NCBI GenBank assembly: GCA_013298865.1
Contig: JAAFJL010000016.1
Span: 1-47,355 of the forward strand
Direction of reading: 5' to 3'
Length of the DNA: 47,355 bases
Source of the DNA: Cytophagales bacterium
GTDB lineage: Bacteria > Bacteroidota > Bacteroidia > Cytophagales > Spirosomataceae
In this document: positions 16,021 to 25,386 of the stretch, in pieces
How the letters are laid out: each line of letters begins with the position of its first letter
Position numbering within the stretch: the first letter of the stretch is position 1
Translations under genes and position numbers: made by a program
Notes under the pieces: model-generated
The model's database searches: none
The model's input: only the letters and a program-made list of their open reading frames with translations
Told to the model about the DNA's origin: nothing

Positions 16021-17397
16021 TTATTTTTCAAATTCAAAAGATATTCTTTCATTTTTCAGTAACTCAAAAGGAACATTTTGGGGTTGAATCATTGAATCCA
16101 TTTCTTGAACAAAATCTTTTTCATCAAACCTATACTTATTTACACCAACCATTACCGACTCAATTTTTTGAAGTTTTTCAACTCGATAATCCCTTACTTT
16201 TCGTATTTCTTCTTGAATAAAACCATTCTCAAAAGCCTTCATTACACCACCCTGATTTTCAACATTTTGGAACAAATCCCAAGCCTTACTTATCATGGTA
16301 ACAGTCAGGTTTTCAAGGTAGTAGCTCCCTGAGGAAGGGTCGTTGACTTTATCAAAATATGCTTCTTCTTTGAGAACAGTAGATACGTTTCGAGCTATCC
16401 GTTCTGAAAATTCAGTTGAGTTTTTTCCATCGAAAGGAACAACAGTTAGAGAGTCACATCCTCCAATAATAGCAGACATAGCTTCTGTTGTCACTCTCAA
16501 CATATTAACGTTTTGTGTAATCTTACTCGAAAAATATTCAGAAGTCTGGCAATGAATCGGTATATAAAAATCTGCGTATTCATCTCCATAGCAAGAAAGC
16601 AATTTTGTCAATAGAAAGCGTAACGCCCTTACCTTAGCGATTTCCTCAAAATAGCCTGTTCCGATAGAAATAGACACCTCAATTTTTTGAATAATATCTT
16701 GAATTGAAACCCCTAAATCGGATAGTTTATCAATGTTTTCAACCACAGAATTTAGTAAAAAAGCTATCTCCTGAATGCTATTTGCCCCTGAATTATGAAA
16801 ATGATGGCTACCAATAATTAAAGTTTTGAAATTTTTAGATTCTTGTACTTTTCTAAGAATCTCTACTTGATTAGCCCATTCTTTTTCAACTAAGTTTCCA
16901 GTTAACATCCAACGGGCAATGAGGTCATTAATGATCCCCCCTTTAATATGGTAAGGGAATAAATTTTGTAACGCATTTACCAATTCCAGCGAATTATTTT
17001 CAACATTAAAAAAAAATGCGTTGTCAGATAGTTTGATATGTCTTAACAATTTCTTAATTTCGGAATACCAATCTAACGCATCACTAAATTCAAGTATTAC
17101 AGAATTTGCACCATTATGTAATGTACTGATTATCAAAGAGTTAGTCAAAACGTTTTCCGCCATTTTTATCTTTATCCGATTTTGCCAAGTCCTGTTAACA
17201 GTCTGATTCTGAGGTCGTTGTACTGATTTTATAATCTGAAAATCTGTGTTTTCATGATTGTAGAATATCTCAAACAGAGTACTTGCATCAAATTTCCAGT
17301 TTACTATTGCATCAATGTTTTCAGTTTTAGTATCTGCCTTAACTTGTTGTGTCCAGTCAGATTTTGAAGGTATTTTAAATTCAGAAAATAGAGACAT
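16021..17397 (-). CDS. mutA: methylmalonyl-CoA mutase small subunit
   Basis: This 458-residue protein is the non-catalytic partner of MutB. It aligns in outline with the mutase barrel: N-terminal 'FKIPSKSDWTQQVKADTKTE', 'GSHHFHNSGANSIQEIAFLL', 'YGDEYADFYIPIHCQTSEYF', 'RVTTEAMSAIIGGCDSLTVV', and 'DPSSGSYYLENLTVTMISKA'. It stops after the linker (KYRFDEKDF) and so lacks the C-terminal cobalamin-like domain of the roughly 620-residue small subunits of Porphyromonas or Propionibacterium. No remnant of that domain lies in the short gap to mutB. I believe shorter forms are normal in some Bacteroidota. The start at 17397 (MSLFSEFKIPSK) is well supported. Confidence 0.92.
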   Translation of the reverse strand: MSLFSEFKIPSKSDWTQQVKADTKTENIDAIVNWKFDASTLFEIFYNHENTDFQIIKSVQRPQNQTVNRTWQNRIKIKMAENVLTNSLIISTLHNGANSVILEFSDALDWYSEIKKLLRHIKLSDNAFFFNVENNSLELVNALQNLFPYHIKGGIINDLIARWMLTGNLVEKEWANQVEILRKVQESKNFKTLIIGSHHFHNSGANSIQEIAFLLNSVVENIDKLSDLGVSIQDIIQKIEVSISIGTGYFEEIAKVRALRFLLTKLLSCYGDEYADFYIPIHCQTSEYFSSKITQNVNMLRVTTEAMSAIIGGCDSLTVVPFDGKNSTEFSERIARNVSTVLKEEAYFDKVNDPSSGSYYLENLTVTMISKAWDLFQNVENQGGVMKAFENGFIQEEIRKVRDYRVEKLQKIESVMVGVNKYRFDEKDFVQEMDSMIQPQNVPFELLKNERISFEFEK

Positions 17398-17596
17398 TTT
17401 AGGTTTTTTGTTTAATAATTTGAAATTGTCTTTTTTGAATATAAATGTCAGTATTAGTTTTTATTTTCTTTAGAAAAATAAAGAAAAAATTAATACTTTA
17501 CCAAGTCAAAAGTTAGTTTCGTGCGTTTTTAAAGCGTTTCTTGAAATTTTCTTTTGAAACATCCAAATTTTTATTTTTAGCTTGTATTATTTTCAC

Positions 17597-17604
17597 TACT
17601 TTTG
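17597..17604 (+). promoter_or_regulatory. -7 element of the dnaA promoter
   Basis: TACTTTTG fits TAnnTTTG and would start transcription near 17611, about 70 nt before the dnaA start. No good TTTG lies 19-21 bp upstream, so the -33 element is weak. The rest of the 285-bp gap 17398-17682 is A/T-rich. I found no cluster of TTATCCACA-type DnaA boxes in it. Confidence 0.5.
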
Positions 17605-17682
17605 CAGTCCATTTTTCATAAGAAGTGACCATAAAGTATATGTATTGTCTTAACAAAGTAATTTAAAAAAATTGAATTTATA

Positions 17683-19170
17683 ATGCTTACCTCGCAAGTT
17701 TTAGCGTCCGCCAACCCTAATTTACAGTTAAATTCCGTTATGCAAAATGAAGTACGCCAGGTATGGTTTAAATGCCTTGAAGTAATTCGTGCAGAGGTAA
17801 ACGAGCAAAGTTTCAAAACTTGGTTTGAGCCAGTGACCCCTTTGAGGGTTTCAGGAAATACCTTGACGATTCAGGTTCCGAGTCAATTCTTTTATGAATG
17901 GCTGGAAGATAACTATGTCCATATCCTCAGAAAAGCTATTGATTATGCTTTGGGCAGAAACGGAATGTTAGAATACTCCATTGTTGTTGATAAGGGTGAC
18001 AGAAAAAATCCCCCTATCACTTATAATGTACCCAATCAAAAGCCAAATATTTCGACTCCATTTATTAAAAAACCTGAGCCAGATTTATACCAAAGTCCTT
18101 TTCTTTTAAAGGATTTGGATTCTCTCGAACTGGATTCGTACTTAAATAGCCATTATACTTTCGAGAAATTTGTTGAGGGTGACTGTAATCGTTTAGGTCG
18201 TTCTGCTGGTATGGCAGTTGCACAACGTCCAGGCGTGACAGCATTTAACCCTCTCATGATTTATGGTGGTGTAGGTTTGGGCAAAACACACTTAATACAA
18301 TCAATTGGTAATTACATCAAAGATACTCAGCCGAACAAGTTCGTTTTATATGTTTCTTCTGAAAAATTTACCAATCAGTTTATCAATGCCATCAAAAATA
18401 ATACATTACAGGCTTTTACAAATTTTTATTTGCGAGTAGATGTCCTAATTATTGATGATGTACAGTTTTTGGCTGGAAAAGAAAAGACACAAGAATCATT
18501 TTTTCATATTTTCAATCATTTGCATCAGACAGGAAAACAAATAATCATGTCATCTGACCGCCCGCCAAGGGAGCTTCAGGGAATGCAAGATAGATTACTA
18601 TCAAGATTCAAATGGGGACTGACGGCAGATTTGCAACAACCTGATTTTGAGACTCGTATCGCAATTATTCAGAAAAAACTACAGGCAGACGGTATTTATA
18701 TTAATGATGTGGTAATTGAATATTTAGCTCATAGTATTGATACAAACGTAAGAGAATTAGAAGGTGTGATTGTTTCATTGATGGCTCATGCCTCTCTCAA
18801 TCGTAGAGAAATTGATATGGAATTAGCAAAATCTACGCTAAGAAATATTGTTTTAGATACTGAAAAAGAAGTAACCGTTGATAATATCATTGAGGCAGTA
18901 ATTAATCATTTTGAAGTAGAATTAGTTGATTTAAAAAGTAAAAGTCGCAAAAAAGAAACCGTTTTTCCTCGTCAAGTTGCCATGTATTTGATGAAAGAAT
19001 TTACAAATCTTCCTCTAAAATCAATTGGTTATCATTTCGGAGGGCGTGACCATAGTACGGTAATTCATGCGGTACAAACAATTAGTGATTTGATGGAAAA
19101 TGACAAAGATGTCGAAAAAACAATGCAAAAGCTATATAAATACTTTAACCGCACCAGAATTAAGGCATAG
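17683..19170 (+). CDS. dnaA: chromosomal replication initiator DnaA
   Basis: DnaA (495 residues) binds origin DnaA boxes and opens the DNA for replication. Domain I is visible (VWFKCLEVIRAEVNEQSFKT), followed by a short variable domain II, and the AAA+ domain III with Walker A 'GGVGLGKTHLIQS', Walker B 'VLIIDDVQFLAG' and sensor 'MSSDRPPRELQGMQDRLLSR'. Domain IV ends with the DNA-binding signature 'GGRDHSTVIHAVQTI'. The ATG at 17683 adds 19 residues (MLTSQVLASANPNLQ) before the usual family start; Met20 at 17740 is an alternative. The gene stands alone: dnaN is not next to it, which is common in Bacteroidota. A terminator follows at 19206. Confidence 0.97.
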   Translation: MLTSQVLASANPNLQLNSVMQNEVRQVWFKCLEVIRAEVNEQSFKTWFEPVTPLRVSGNTLTIQVPSQFFYEWLEDNYVHILRKAIDYALGRNGMLEYSIVVDKGDRKNPPITYNVPNQKPNISTPFIKKPEPDLYQSPFLLKDLDSLELDSYLNSHYTFEKFVEGDCNRLGRSAGMAVAQRPGVTAFNPLMIYGGVGLGKTHLIQSIGNYIKDTQPNKFVLYVSSEKFTNQFINAIKNNTLQAFTNFYLRVDVLIIDDVQFLAGKEKTQESFFHIFNHLHQTGKQIIMSSDRPPRELQGMQDRLLSRFKWGLTADLQQPDFETRIAIIQKKLQADGIYINDVVIEYLAHSIDTNVRELEGVIVSLMAHASLNRREIDMELAKSTLRNIVLDTEKEVTVDNIIEAVINHFEVELVDLKSKSRKKETVFPRQVAMYLMKEFTNLPLKSIGYHFGGRDHSTVIHAVQTISDLMENDKDVEKTMQKLYKYFNRTRIKA

Positions 19171-19200
19171 ATGCTTTCCGAATTATAAATCCCTACAAAA

Positions 19201-19245
19201 CTTATGCACAGATTCTTCAAGAGTCTGTGCTTTTTTCTGCATAAG
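19201..19245 (+). terminator. dnaA terminator with alternative outer stem
   Basis: GCACAGA (19206-19212) and TCTGTGC (19224-19230) pair around an inner TCTT/AAGA stem and are followed by TTTTTT. An outer pair, CTTATGCA (19201-19208) with TGCATAAG (19238-19245), overlaps the main stem and offers a second fold. Confidence 0.85.
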
Positions 19246-19247
19246 TA

Positions 19248-19279
19248 TTGACGGATATTGTAAGATTTGGATATATTTG
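19248..19279 (+). promoter_or_regulatory. promoter for the small secreted protein
   Basis: TTG (19248-19250), a 21-bp spacer and TATATTTG (19272-19279) match the Bacteroidota consensus. The expected start near 19286 leaves a leader of about 19 nt. Confidence 0.65.
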
Positions 19280-19304
19280 CTAAAACTAAACACTTCCATA
19301 AAAT

Positions 19305-19565
19305 ATGAAAAAAGCTATCCTATTCATCTGCTTTACTTTTATTGCCTATCAATCTCATGCAGACGCACTTCCAGTTACTCATTTCAACTTTGAAGACAAA
19401 CCCAGAATTAAATTTCAATGGAAGTTTAAGACTGACTCATTGGCGAACAAGAAAGGTTTTTTCGGAAAGTTGAAAAATGTTTGGACGCAGGCAAAAACCA
19501 TGCTTGAAGAACCTCCCATAAAAATTACAGGATTAGAAAACTTGAAAGATAAAGAGAAGGATTGA
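19305..19565 (+). CDS. small secreted protein of unknown function
   Basis: This is an 86-residue product with a signal peptide (MKKAILFICFTFIAYQSHA) and a mature part of about 67 residues, basic and rich in Lys, Phe and Trp (RIKFQWKFKTDSLANKKGFF). It has no cysteine, so it is periplasmic or surface-located but not a disulfide protein or lipoprotein. It has its own promoter and lies 94 bases before pyrD, so read-through into pyrD is possible. No family is recognised. Confidence 0.7.
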   Translation: MKKAILFICFTFIAYQSHADALPVTHFNFEDKPRIKFQWKFKTDSLANKKGFFGKLKNVWTQAKTMLEEPPIKITGLENLKDKEKD

Positions 19566-19659
19566 GTCTTGTTTTTTCAAGTTGAAAATGTGTCAATTTG
19601 AAAATAAAGGAGGGGAATTATGATGATTGAATGTAACTTTGCAAAAAACTTCCTTTTGA

Positions 19660-20682
19660 ATGTACAAATTATTTATTCGACCATTATTGTTTCGGCTTGA
19701 TGCTGAGAAAGCCCATTATTTTACATTTGATTTAATCAAATTTTTGTTTAAAATTCCCTTCGTTCCTCAAATTTTCAAATCAATTTATCATTACGAAAAC
19801 CCTCGATTAGAACGTGAGATTTGGGGATTAAAATTCAAAAATCCTATTGGTTTAGCGGCTGGATTCGACAAAAATGCTATCATTACTGACGAATTCTCAA
19901 ATCTTGGTTTTGGTTTTATTGAAATTGGTACAATTACTCCAAAAGCACAAGCTGGCAATGATAAACCAAGACTGTTTCGTTTGAAGGAAGACCAAGCCAT
20001 TATTAACAGAATGGGCTTCAATAACGACGGTGTGAAAGTTGCAGTTGAAAGATTAAGAAAACGGAAAAGTGATATTTTAATTGGTGGAAATATTGGTAAA
20101 AACAAGTTGACTCCCAATGAAAATGCAGTGGATGATTACATGATTTGTTTCACTGAATTATTTGATGTTGTTGATTATTTTGTAGTCAATGTGAGTTCGC
20201 CCAATACGCCAAATTTGAGAGATTTGCAGGAAAAAGAGCCTCTAAAGAAACTTTTACAGGCACTCCAAGACAAAAACTTGACATACCCGAAAAGTAAACC
20301 AATTCTACTGAAAATTGCTCCAGATTTAACAGATAGTCAGTTAATGGATATTATTGAAATAGTACATGAAACAAATATTGCTGGAGTGATAGCTACTAAT
20401 ACAACAATCTCTCGTGATGACTTAACATCAGACCCAACAATTACCAAAGAAATGGGCGGATTAAGTGGTAAACCAGTCTCGAAACGATCAACAGAAGTAA
20501 TTCGTTTTTTGGCAGAAAAATCAAATAAATCTTTCCCAATTATTGGTGTTGGTGGGATTCACTCAGTAGCAGATGCTCAAGAAAAATTGGACGCAGGTGC
20601 TGATTTGATTCAACTTTATACAGGTTTCATTTATGAAGGACCTGCTCTTATTAAAGATATTTTAAAAAATTTAGAATGCTAA
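19660..20682 (+). CDS. pyrD: dihydroorotate dehydrogenase (quinone), class 2
   Basis: This 340-residue FMN enzyme oxidises dihydroorotate to orotate in pyrimidine synthesis and passes electrons to membrane quinone. The N-terminal amphipathic extension typical of class 2 ([20 protein letters not shown]) binds the membrane. The barrel shows '[13 protein letters not shown]', '[16 protein letters not shown]', '[19 protein letters not shown]', the catalytic serine in '[18 protein letters not shown]', and the FMN phosphate site '[20 protein letters not shown]'. Its 3' end overlaps queE by 7 bases, which suggests translational coupling. Confidence 0.96.
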   Translation: MYKLFIRPLLFRLDAEKAHYFTFDLIKFLFKIPFVPQIFKSIYHYENPRLEREIWGLKFKNPIGLAAGFDKNAIITDEFSNLGFGFIEIGTITPKAQAGNDKPRLFRLKEDQAIINRMGFNNDGVKVAVERLRKRKSDILIGGNIGKNKLTPNENAVDDYMICFTELFDVVDYFVVNVSSPNTPNLRDLQEKEPLKKLLQALQDKNLTYPKSKPILLKIAPDLTDSQLMDIIEIVHETNIAGVIATNTTISRDDLTSDPTITKEMGGLSGKPVSKRSTEVIRFLAEKSNKSFPIIGVGGIHSVADAQEKLDAGADLIQLYTGFIYEGPALIKDILKNLEC

Positions 20683-21299
20683 TTGAAATTGACATAGAAA
20701 AAAAACTTCCCGTAATGGAAGCCTTTTATACATTGCAAGGCGAAGGTTTTCATCAGGGAAAAGCAGCCTATTTTATTCGCTTAGGCGGATGTGATGTTGG
20801 CTGTATATGGTGTGATGTAAAAGACTCTTGGGATGTAAATGCTCATCCGAAACTACCTATTAATCAGATAGTTAACGAAGCAAAGAGTCATAGTGGACGA
20901 TTAGCAGTTGTTACTGGTGGCGAGCCTCTTTTACACAATTTGAATGAATTGACGGAAGCATTACATTTAGCTGGTTTTCAGACAAATATAGAAACTTCGG
21001 GCGTTTGTGAGAACGTTACAGGAGATTGGGATTGGATTTGTTTTTCACCAAAAAAATTCAAAGAACCTAATCCTGATATTTTCTTGAAAGCTCATGAATT
21101 GAAAGTTGTAATTTACAACCAAAGTGATTTTGAATGGGCGGAAGGTTATGCTGCACAAATGTCGGAAGATTGTATGTTGTACCTGCAACCCGAATGGAGT
21201 AAATCAGAGACAATTTTGCCAAAAATTATAGACTATATTAAAGAAAATCCCAAATGGAGAATTTCTTTGCAGGTACATAAATTTATGGCGATACCTTGA
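20676..21299 (+). CDS. queE: 7-carboxy-7-deazaguanine synthase
   Basis: This 207-residue radical-SAM enzyme converts 6-carboxytetrahydropterin to 7-carboxy-7-deazaguanine on the way to queuosine. The cluster motif is '[17 protein letters not shown]', a Cys-x3-Cys-x2-Cys at residues 39, 43 and 46. The '[20 protein letters not shown]' start block and '[12 protein letters not shown]' (SAM Gly-rich) are typical. The length fits QueE. It overlaps the end of pyrD by 7 bases and ends 1 base before the convergent gene at 21301. No other queuosine genes are near. Confidence 0.93.
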   Translation: MLIEIDIEKKLPVMEAFYTLQGEGFHQGKAAYFIRLGGCDVGCIWCDVKDSWDVNAHPKLPINQIVNEAKSHSGRLAVVTGGEPLLHNLNELTEALHLAGFQTNIETSGVCENVTGDWDWICFSPKKFKEPNPDIFLKAHELKVVIYNQSDFEWAEGYAAQMSEDCMLYLQPEWSKSETILPKIIDYIKENPKWRISLQVHKFMAIP

Positions 21300-21300
21300 T

Positions 21301-21834
21301 TTATGAATTTTTATACTCCTCAAATTTCTCTTTCAACAATTTATGCAGTGAGTTAAAATCAATTTTTAGTGTATTTGAAGAAATTGACAAAGGCGTTCCA
21401 TAGAGACTATGATTCGATTGCATCATTTTTGAAATGAATTTATTGGATGCTTTATTAATGTAATCGTCTGGATTATAGACTTTTATCATCAATAATTTTG
21501 TGGACATAACTTCAAACACACTAAAGCCTATAATGTCATCCCATTTTATCATTCCAATTTTCATTCCACTCGCATTAACATCTATACCTTCATGATTGAT
21601 GATTAGTCCAGGTCGTTTATCAAACATTTTTTTGAAGCCCATAAAACCTGTAAACGAAAAGAATATTACCCCTAAAATTGCTGCTATTTTTACAAAAGAA
21701 GGACTAAATCTTGTCTGATTGTCTGCCATATAAAATAGTTCCCAAATAGCAATTACAACAAAAGCTATTGAACCTAAAATCAAAAATACGATTTTGGTTT
21801 TACTCAATGGAATCTCAATTGTTTCGTTTTTCAT
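21301..21834 (-). CDS. STM3941-like membrane protein
   Basis: This 177-residue protein has two N-terminal membrane helices (IVFLILGSIAFVVIAIWELF and VKIAAILGVIFFSFTGFMGF), followed by a soluble PH-like domain. The conserved pattern runs 'RPGLIINHEGIDVNASGMKI', 'GMIKWDDIIGFSVFEVMSTK', then 'MIKVYNPDDYI'. It resembles the STM3941 family, a widespread group of inner-membrane proteins without known function. It is transcribed alone and is convergent with queE with a single base between the stop codons. Confidence 0.75.
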   Translation of the reverse strand: MKNETIEIPLSKTKIVFLILGSIAFVVIAIWELFYMADNQTRFSPSFVKIAAILGVIFFSFTGFMGFKKMFDKRPGLIINHEGIDVNASGMKIGMIKWDDIIGFSVFEVMSTKLLMIKVYNPDDYINKASNKFISKMMQSNHSLYGTPLSISSNTLKIDFNSLHKLLKEKFEEYKNS

Positions 21835-21931
21835 TAGATTAATTGTGAATAAATGGTAAATGTCCTACCCAATAATTTACGTTTATTTTTACCCAAATAT
21901 AATGATTTAAACATTAGCTGCACCTTGGGGT

Positions 21932-21939
21932 TATCTTTG
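21932..21939 (+). promoter_or_regulatory. -7 element before the GH30 gene
   Basis: TATCTTTG is a perfect TAnnTTTG match. A TTTA word at 21906-21909, 22 bp upstream, is a plausible weak -33 element. The implied leader is about 30 nt. Confidence 0.5.
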
Positions 21940-21976
21940 TAAATCCAATTTCAACTCAACTATCAAATCTAAAACA

Positions 21977-23431
21977 ATGAAATTCAAGACGATACAAGGA
22001 TTTTTCTTCATAAGTTTTTTTGGACTATTCATCAACTGTACAAAAGAAACATCTCCAGTCGTGCCGACTACTACACCAGTTATTCCTCCTCCTGTTGAAA
22101 AAACAGATGTAGATTTCTGGCTAACAAAAGGAGACAAAAGTTCCTTGTTTCAGCAACAATCTAATGTACTGAAATTTGGAACAACAACGAATAATTACGT
22201 CAATATTGATGTTGATTCCACAGCACAGTTTCAAACAATTGATGGTTTTGGGTACACACTCACGGGCGGAAGTGCAACAGTTATTAACAAAATGAATGCC
22301 GAGGTAAAAGCAAGTTTGTTGAAAGAGTTGTTTGGGACTGGAGGTAACGCTATATCAATCAGTTACTTACGAATAAGTCTTGGGGCTTCTGATTTGAATG
22401 CTGCACCGTTTACTTATAATGATCTTTCGGTTGGACAAACGGATTTGAACTTGACAAATTTTAGTTTAAACCCTGACAAAACAGATTTGATTCCTTTATT
22501 GAAAGAAATTCTCTTGATTAATCCTAAAATCAAAATTATGGCAACGCCTTGGGCTGCCCCAGCTTGGATGAAAGACAACGGTGGGTTTGTCGGAGGAAGT
22601 TTAAAACCTGCCTATTACGGAGTTTATGCTCAGTATTTTGTAAAATATATTCAGCAAATGAAAGCTGAAGGAATCACAATTGATGCAGTTACTCCACAGA
22701 ATGAGCCATTGAATCCTAACAATAATCCAAGTTTGTATATGACGGCTTTGCAACAAGCTGATTTTATCAAAACTCATTTGGGTCCTGCTTTTAAAACGGC
22801 TGGCATTTCAACTAAAATTATTGCTTACGACCATAATTGTGACCAACCAAATTACCCAATAACGGTTTTGAAAGATGCTCAGGCAAATCCTTTTGTGAAT
22901 GGTTCGGCTTTCCATTTGTATGCTGGCGATATTAATGCGATGACAACAGTTCACAATGCTTTTCCAGATAAAGATGTTTATTTTACCGAACAATATACTG
23001 ATTCAAAAGGTGATTTTGGCGGTGATTTGAAATGGCATTTGAAGAATGTTGTCATTGGTTCTATGCGAAATTGGAGTAAAAATACCTTAGAATGGAATTT
23101 GGCAAACGACCCATCTTTTGGACCACGTACCGTTGGGGGCTGTACTACATGCCAAGGAGCTTTGACGATTGGAGCAAGTTCAAATGTGACTTATAATGTC
23201 TCTTTTTATATCATTGCTCATGCGTCCAAATTTGTACCAGCAGGTTCTGTCCGAATTGGTAGTAACATCAGTGGTAGCTTGCAAAATGTGGCATTCAAAA
23301 CACCTTCTGGTAAAAAAGTTTTGATAGTTGAAAATGATGGTTCTGAAACTATATTTTTCAACATAAAATTCAATGGAAAATGGGTAACCACACAGCTTTC
23401 TGGCGGAGCAGTTGGGACTTATGTTTGGTGA
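21977..23431 (+). CDS. GH30 family glycoside hydrolase, lipoprotein
   Basis: This 484-residue hydrolase has a lipoprotein-type signal (FFISFFGLFINC, Cys at about residue 22) and a Pro/Thr-rich linker. The GH30 signature is clear: 'TIDGFGYTLTGGSATVINKM', 'ISYLRISLGASDL', 'IMATPWAAPAWMKDNGGFVG', the acid/base Glu in 'DAVTPQNEPLNPNNNP' and the nucleophile Glu in 'VYFTEQYTDSKG'. A small C-terminal beta domain (ASKFVPAGSVRIGSN) completes the family fold. GH30 members cleave glucosylceramide, beta-1,6-glucan or glucuronoxylan; this subfamily resembles glucosylceramidase/beta-1,6-glucanase types. It is probably anchored to the outer membrane. Confidence 0.92.
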   Translation: MKFKTIQGFFFISFFGLFINCTKETSPVVPTTTPVIPPPVEKTDVDFWLTKGDKSSLFQQQSNVLKFGTTTNNYVNIDVDSTAQFQTIDGFGYTLTGGSATVINKMNAEVKASLLKELFGTGGNAISISYLRISLGASDLNAAPFTYNDLSVGQTDLNLTNFSLNPDKTDLIPLLKEILLINPKIKIMATPWAAPAWMKDNGGFVGGSLKPAYYGVYAQYFVKYIQQMKAEGITIDAVTPQNEPLNPNNNPSLYMTALQQADFIKTHLGPAFKTAGISTKIIAYDHNCDQPNYPITVLKDAQANPFVNGSAFHLYAGDINAMTTVHNAFPDKDVYFTEQYTDSKGDFGGDLKWHLKNVVIGSMRNWSKNTLEWNLANDPSFGPRTVGGCTTCQGALTIGASSNVTYNVSFYIIAHASKFVPAGSVRIGSNISGSLQNVAFKTPSGKKVLIVENDGSETIFFNIKFNGKWVTTQLSGGAVGTYVW

Positions 23432-23488
23432 TTTTTCAAATTAATCTGAAAATGTGTAAATTTATAACATAATTAAACATATAAATCA

Positions 23489-24091
23489 ATGACAACAGCT
23501 TCTCAACGAAAAGTAGGTCGAAAAATACCCGAATACCTTGTAAAAGAGGTATTGAATGGCATTCCTATTCATTACAAGGGGTATAAAGCTGTTTTACGAA
23601 AAGAAAAAAAAGTTGAAGATATTATGGGTGCAAGTGGCTTACAAATTTTTATTCTACGTTATTTCACCTATTTATTGGTTCGTCAGTTAGATGAAAATTG
23701 GTATTTTTTCTTTACTGGAGAAGGTGGAATGCACCTTGATCATAACGATAATCTTTCTGGAGATGTCATGATTTATGAACAAAGTAAATTGCCTGCAAAT
23801 AAAATTGATACTCATTATTTAGATGTTCCGCCAAAGATTGACATCGAAATTGATGTAAATATTGACACAACAAATTTCAATGAACATAGCTATATCAATG
23901 CTAAAACAGAACGTTTGCTATCTTGGGGAGTAGAAAAAGTAATCTGGATTTTGACAACTTCTAAGAAAGTTTTAGTAGCAGAAAAAGGAAAAGATTGGTT
24001 GCTGATTGATTGGACAAAAGACATTGAAATTACCGATGGAATAATATTTAATGTGGCAAAATATTTAGAAACTTCTGGTGTAGAGGTTTAA
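23489..24091 (+). CDS. Uma2 family (DUF820) putative PD-(D/E)XK nuclease
   Basis: This 200-residue protein has the plan of Uma2/DUF820 proteins. A helical N-terminus precedes 'DHNDNLSGDVMIYEQSKLP', which carries the first acidic residue. 'YLDVPPKIDIEIDVNIDTTN' follows with the E-x-D part of the nuclease core, and then 'YINAKTERLLSWGVEKVIWI' with the conserved Lys. These proteins are abundant in cyanobacteria and Bacteroidota and are assigned to the restriction-endonuclease-like fold, but their biological role is poorly known. It follows the GH30 gene by 57 bases. No methylase is present. Confidence 0.8.
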   Translation: MTTASQRKVGRKIPEYLVKEVLNGIPIHYKGYKAVLRKEKKVEDIMGASGLQIFILRYFTYLLVRQLDENWYFFFTGEGGMHLDHNDNLSGDVMIYEQSKLPANKIDTHYLDVPPKIDIEIDVNIDTTNFNEHSYINAKTERLLSWGVEKVIWILTTSKKVLVAEKGKDWLLIDWTKDIEITDGIIFNVAKYLETSGVEV

Positions 24092-24122
24092 CAAATCGAC
24101 AATTCGGGAGTAGTTTCTAAGC

Positions 24123-24152
24123 GTAGAGTCAAATTTGGGAATCTGACTCTAC
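24123..24152. terminator. hairpin between convergent genes
   Basis: GTAGAGTCA (24123-24131) pairs perfectly with TGACTCTAC (24144-24152) around a partly paired centre. It lies between the Uma2 and DUF1501 stop codons but lacks a good T-run. Its right half repeats 15989-16010, so it may be a dispersed hairpin element used as a terminator. Confidence 0.5.
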
Positions 24153-24171
24153 TGAAATACTTTACAACTCA

Positions 24172-25374
24172 TCAAACTATCCCCAAATTCGGAAAGTTTT
24201 TTCCTAAAATAGTTTTGTCATTCACTTTTAGCCAATCTTGCAATAGCGAGGAATAAATTTGTCTAAAATCAACACTAAATTTTAAATCTCCTCCGTCTAA
24301 ATCCGTCAAATTAGGGGCTTCGTTCAGTACTTTGGGGCGTTTTAGATTTCCACCAATCATAAAAACATTGTTGGCAGTTCCGTGGTCTGTGCCACCACTT
24401 GCATTTTGTTTGACCCGTCTCCCAAACTCAGAAAAAGTCATGATTGCCACATCATTAAATCGGTTATTTTTCTTCAAATCATTCACAAAAACATTAACAG
24501 TATCAGCATAGTTTTTCAATAACCTTTCCTGTGTATTCAATTGGTTCGTGTGCGTGTCAAAACCTGAGATACTTACATAATATACGCTTGTAGGCATTCC
24601 AGAGACAATTAATTCAGAAATTGTCTTCAACCGTTGCCCTAATTCTCCTTGTGGATATAGACTTGAACTTTTATAAACCTTTGATTTTGTATGAAGAAAC
24701 TCTGCCGAAGAAGACGTTTCTGCCAAAGTTTTATACAAATAAGCCACATTATCATGTTCTTGTGGGGCTTGATTTTTACTAAGATTTTGATTGAAACTAC
24801 TGGAAATTTGCCTGTAAAGTTTCTCCGGGTCAGCTACCGACAATGCCTTTACTTTTTCGCCCTTCATCGAAAGGCTCAAAGTATCATCAATTTCCAAAGC
24901 CTGATGCGGAACACAACTACCCGCACAATTGGCATCTAAATATCTTCCAATCCAACCAGTTTTTAAGTATTCTTTTGAATCACTTGCTGTTTGCCAAATG
25001 TCCATTGAACGAAAATGTGAACGGTCAGGATTTGGATAACCCACGTTGTTCACTACACTTACTAAACCATCATCATAAAGCCTCTTGAGAGACTCCATGG
25101 CAGGATTTAACCCAACTTCGTCATTCAATTTTAGGATTTTTTCTTTGGGAATGGCAATCGTTGGGCGAGATTTATAGTAAATATCGTTTTGGTAGGGAAC
25201 AACAGTATTCAGCCCGTCGTTTCCACCAGATAATTGGATTATTACTAATATTTTTTCATTGTTCTGAACCTTGTTGAAACTATCATTTTCAAAGGCTTTC
25301 AGAAAATTGGGAATCATCATTCCGCCTACCGTTGCGAAAAGTGATTGCTGTATAAATGCTCTTCTTGATTTCAT
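24172..25374 (-). CDS. DUF1501 family exported protein
   Basis: This 400-residue protein starts with a twin-arginine-like signal (MKSRRAFIQQSLFATVGGMM). The mature part has the DUF1501 pattern: 'ILVIIQLSGGNDGLNTVVPY' near the start, 'NPAMESLKRLYDDGLVSVVN', 'YPNPDRSHFRSMDIWQTAS', 'YYVSISGFDTHTNQLNTQE', 'MTFSEFGRRVKQNASGGTDH' and 'GTANNVFMIGGNL'. These resemble the metal-binding core of the sulfatase/alkaline phosphatase superfamily. No substrate is known. It lies 12 bases downstream of the DUF1800 gene, the usual partner, so the two are surely one operon. Confidence 0.92.
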   Translation of the reverse strand: MKSRRAFIQQSLFATVGGMMIPNFLKAFENDSFNKVQNNEKILVIIQLSGGNDGLNTVVPYQNDIYYKSRPTIAIPKEKILKLNDEVGLNPAMESLKRLYDDGLVSVVNNVGYPNPDRSHFRSMDIWQTASDSKEYLKTGWIGRYLDANCAGSCVPHQALEIDDTLSLSMKGEKVKALSVADPEKLYRQISSSFNQNLSKNQAPQEHDNVAYLYKTLAETSSSAEFLHTKSKVYKSSSLYPQGELGQRLKTISELIVSGMPTSVYYVSISGFDTHTNQLNTQERLLKNYADTVNVFVNDLKKNNRFNDVAIMTFSEFGRRVKQNASGGTDHGTANNVFMIGGNLKRPKVLNEAPNLTDLDGGDLKFSVDFRQIYSSLLQDWLKVNDKTILGKNFPNLGIV

Positions 25375-25386
25375 ATTTTTAGGAAT

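Noticed and set aside
17398..17682. Replication origin upstream of dnaA
   Set aside because: The gap is A/T-rich but holds no cluster of TTATCCACA-like boxes on either strand, and dnaN/gyrB are not neighbours. In this phylum the origin is often away from dnaA.
5077..24091. A single polysaccharide utilisation locus formed by GH43, GH30 and SusCD
   Set aside because: The genes are separated by 15-20 kb of unrelated housekeeping genes, so a shared locus is not supported.
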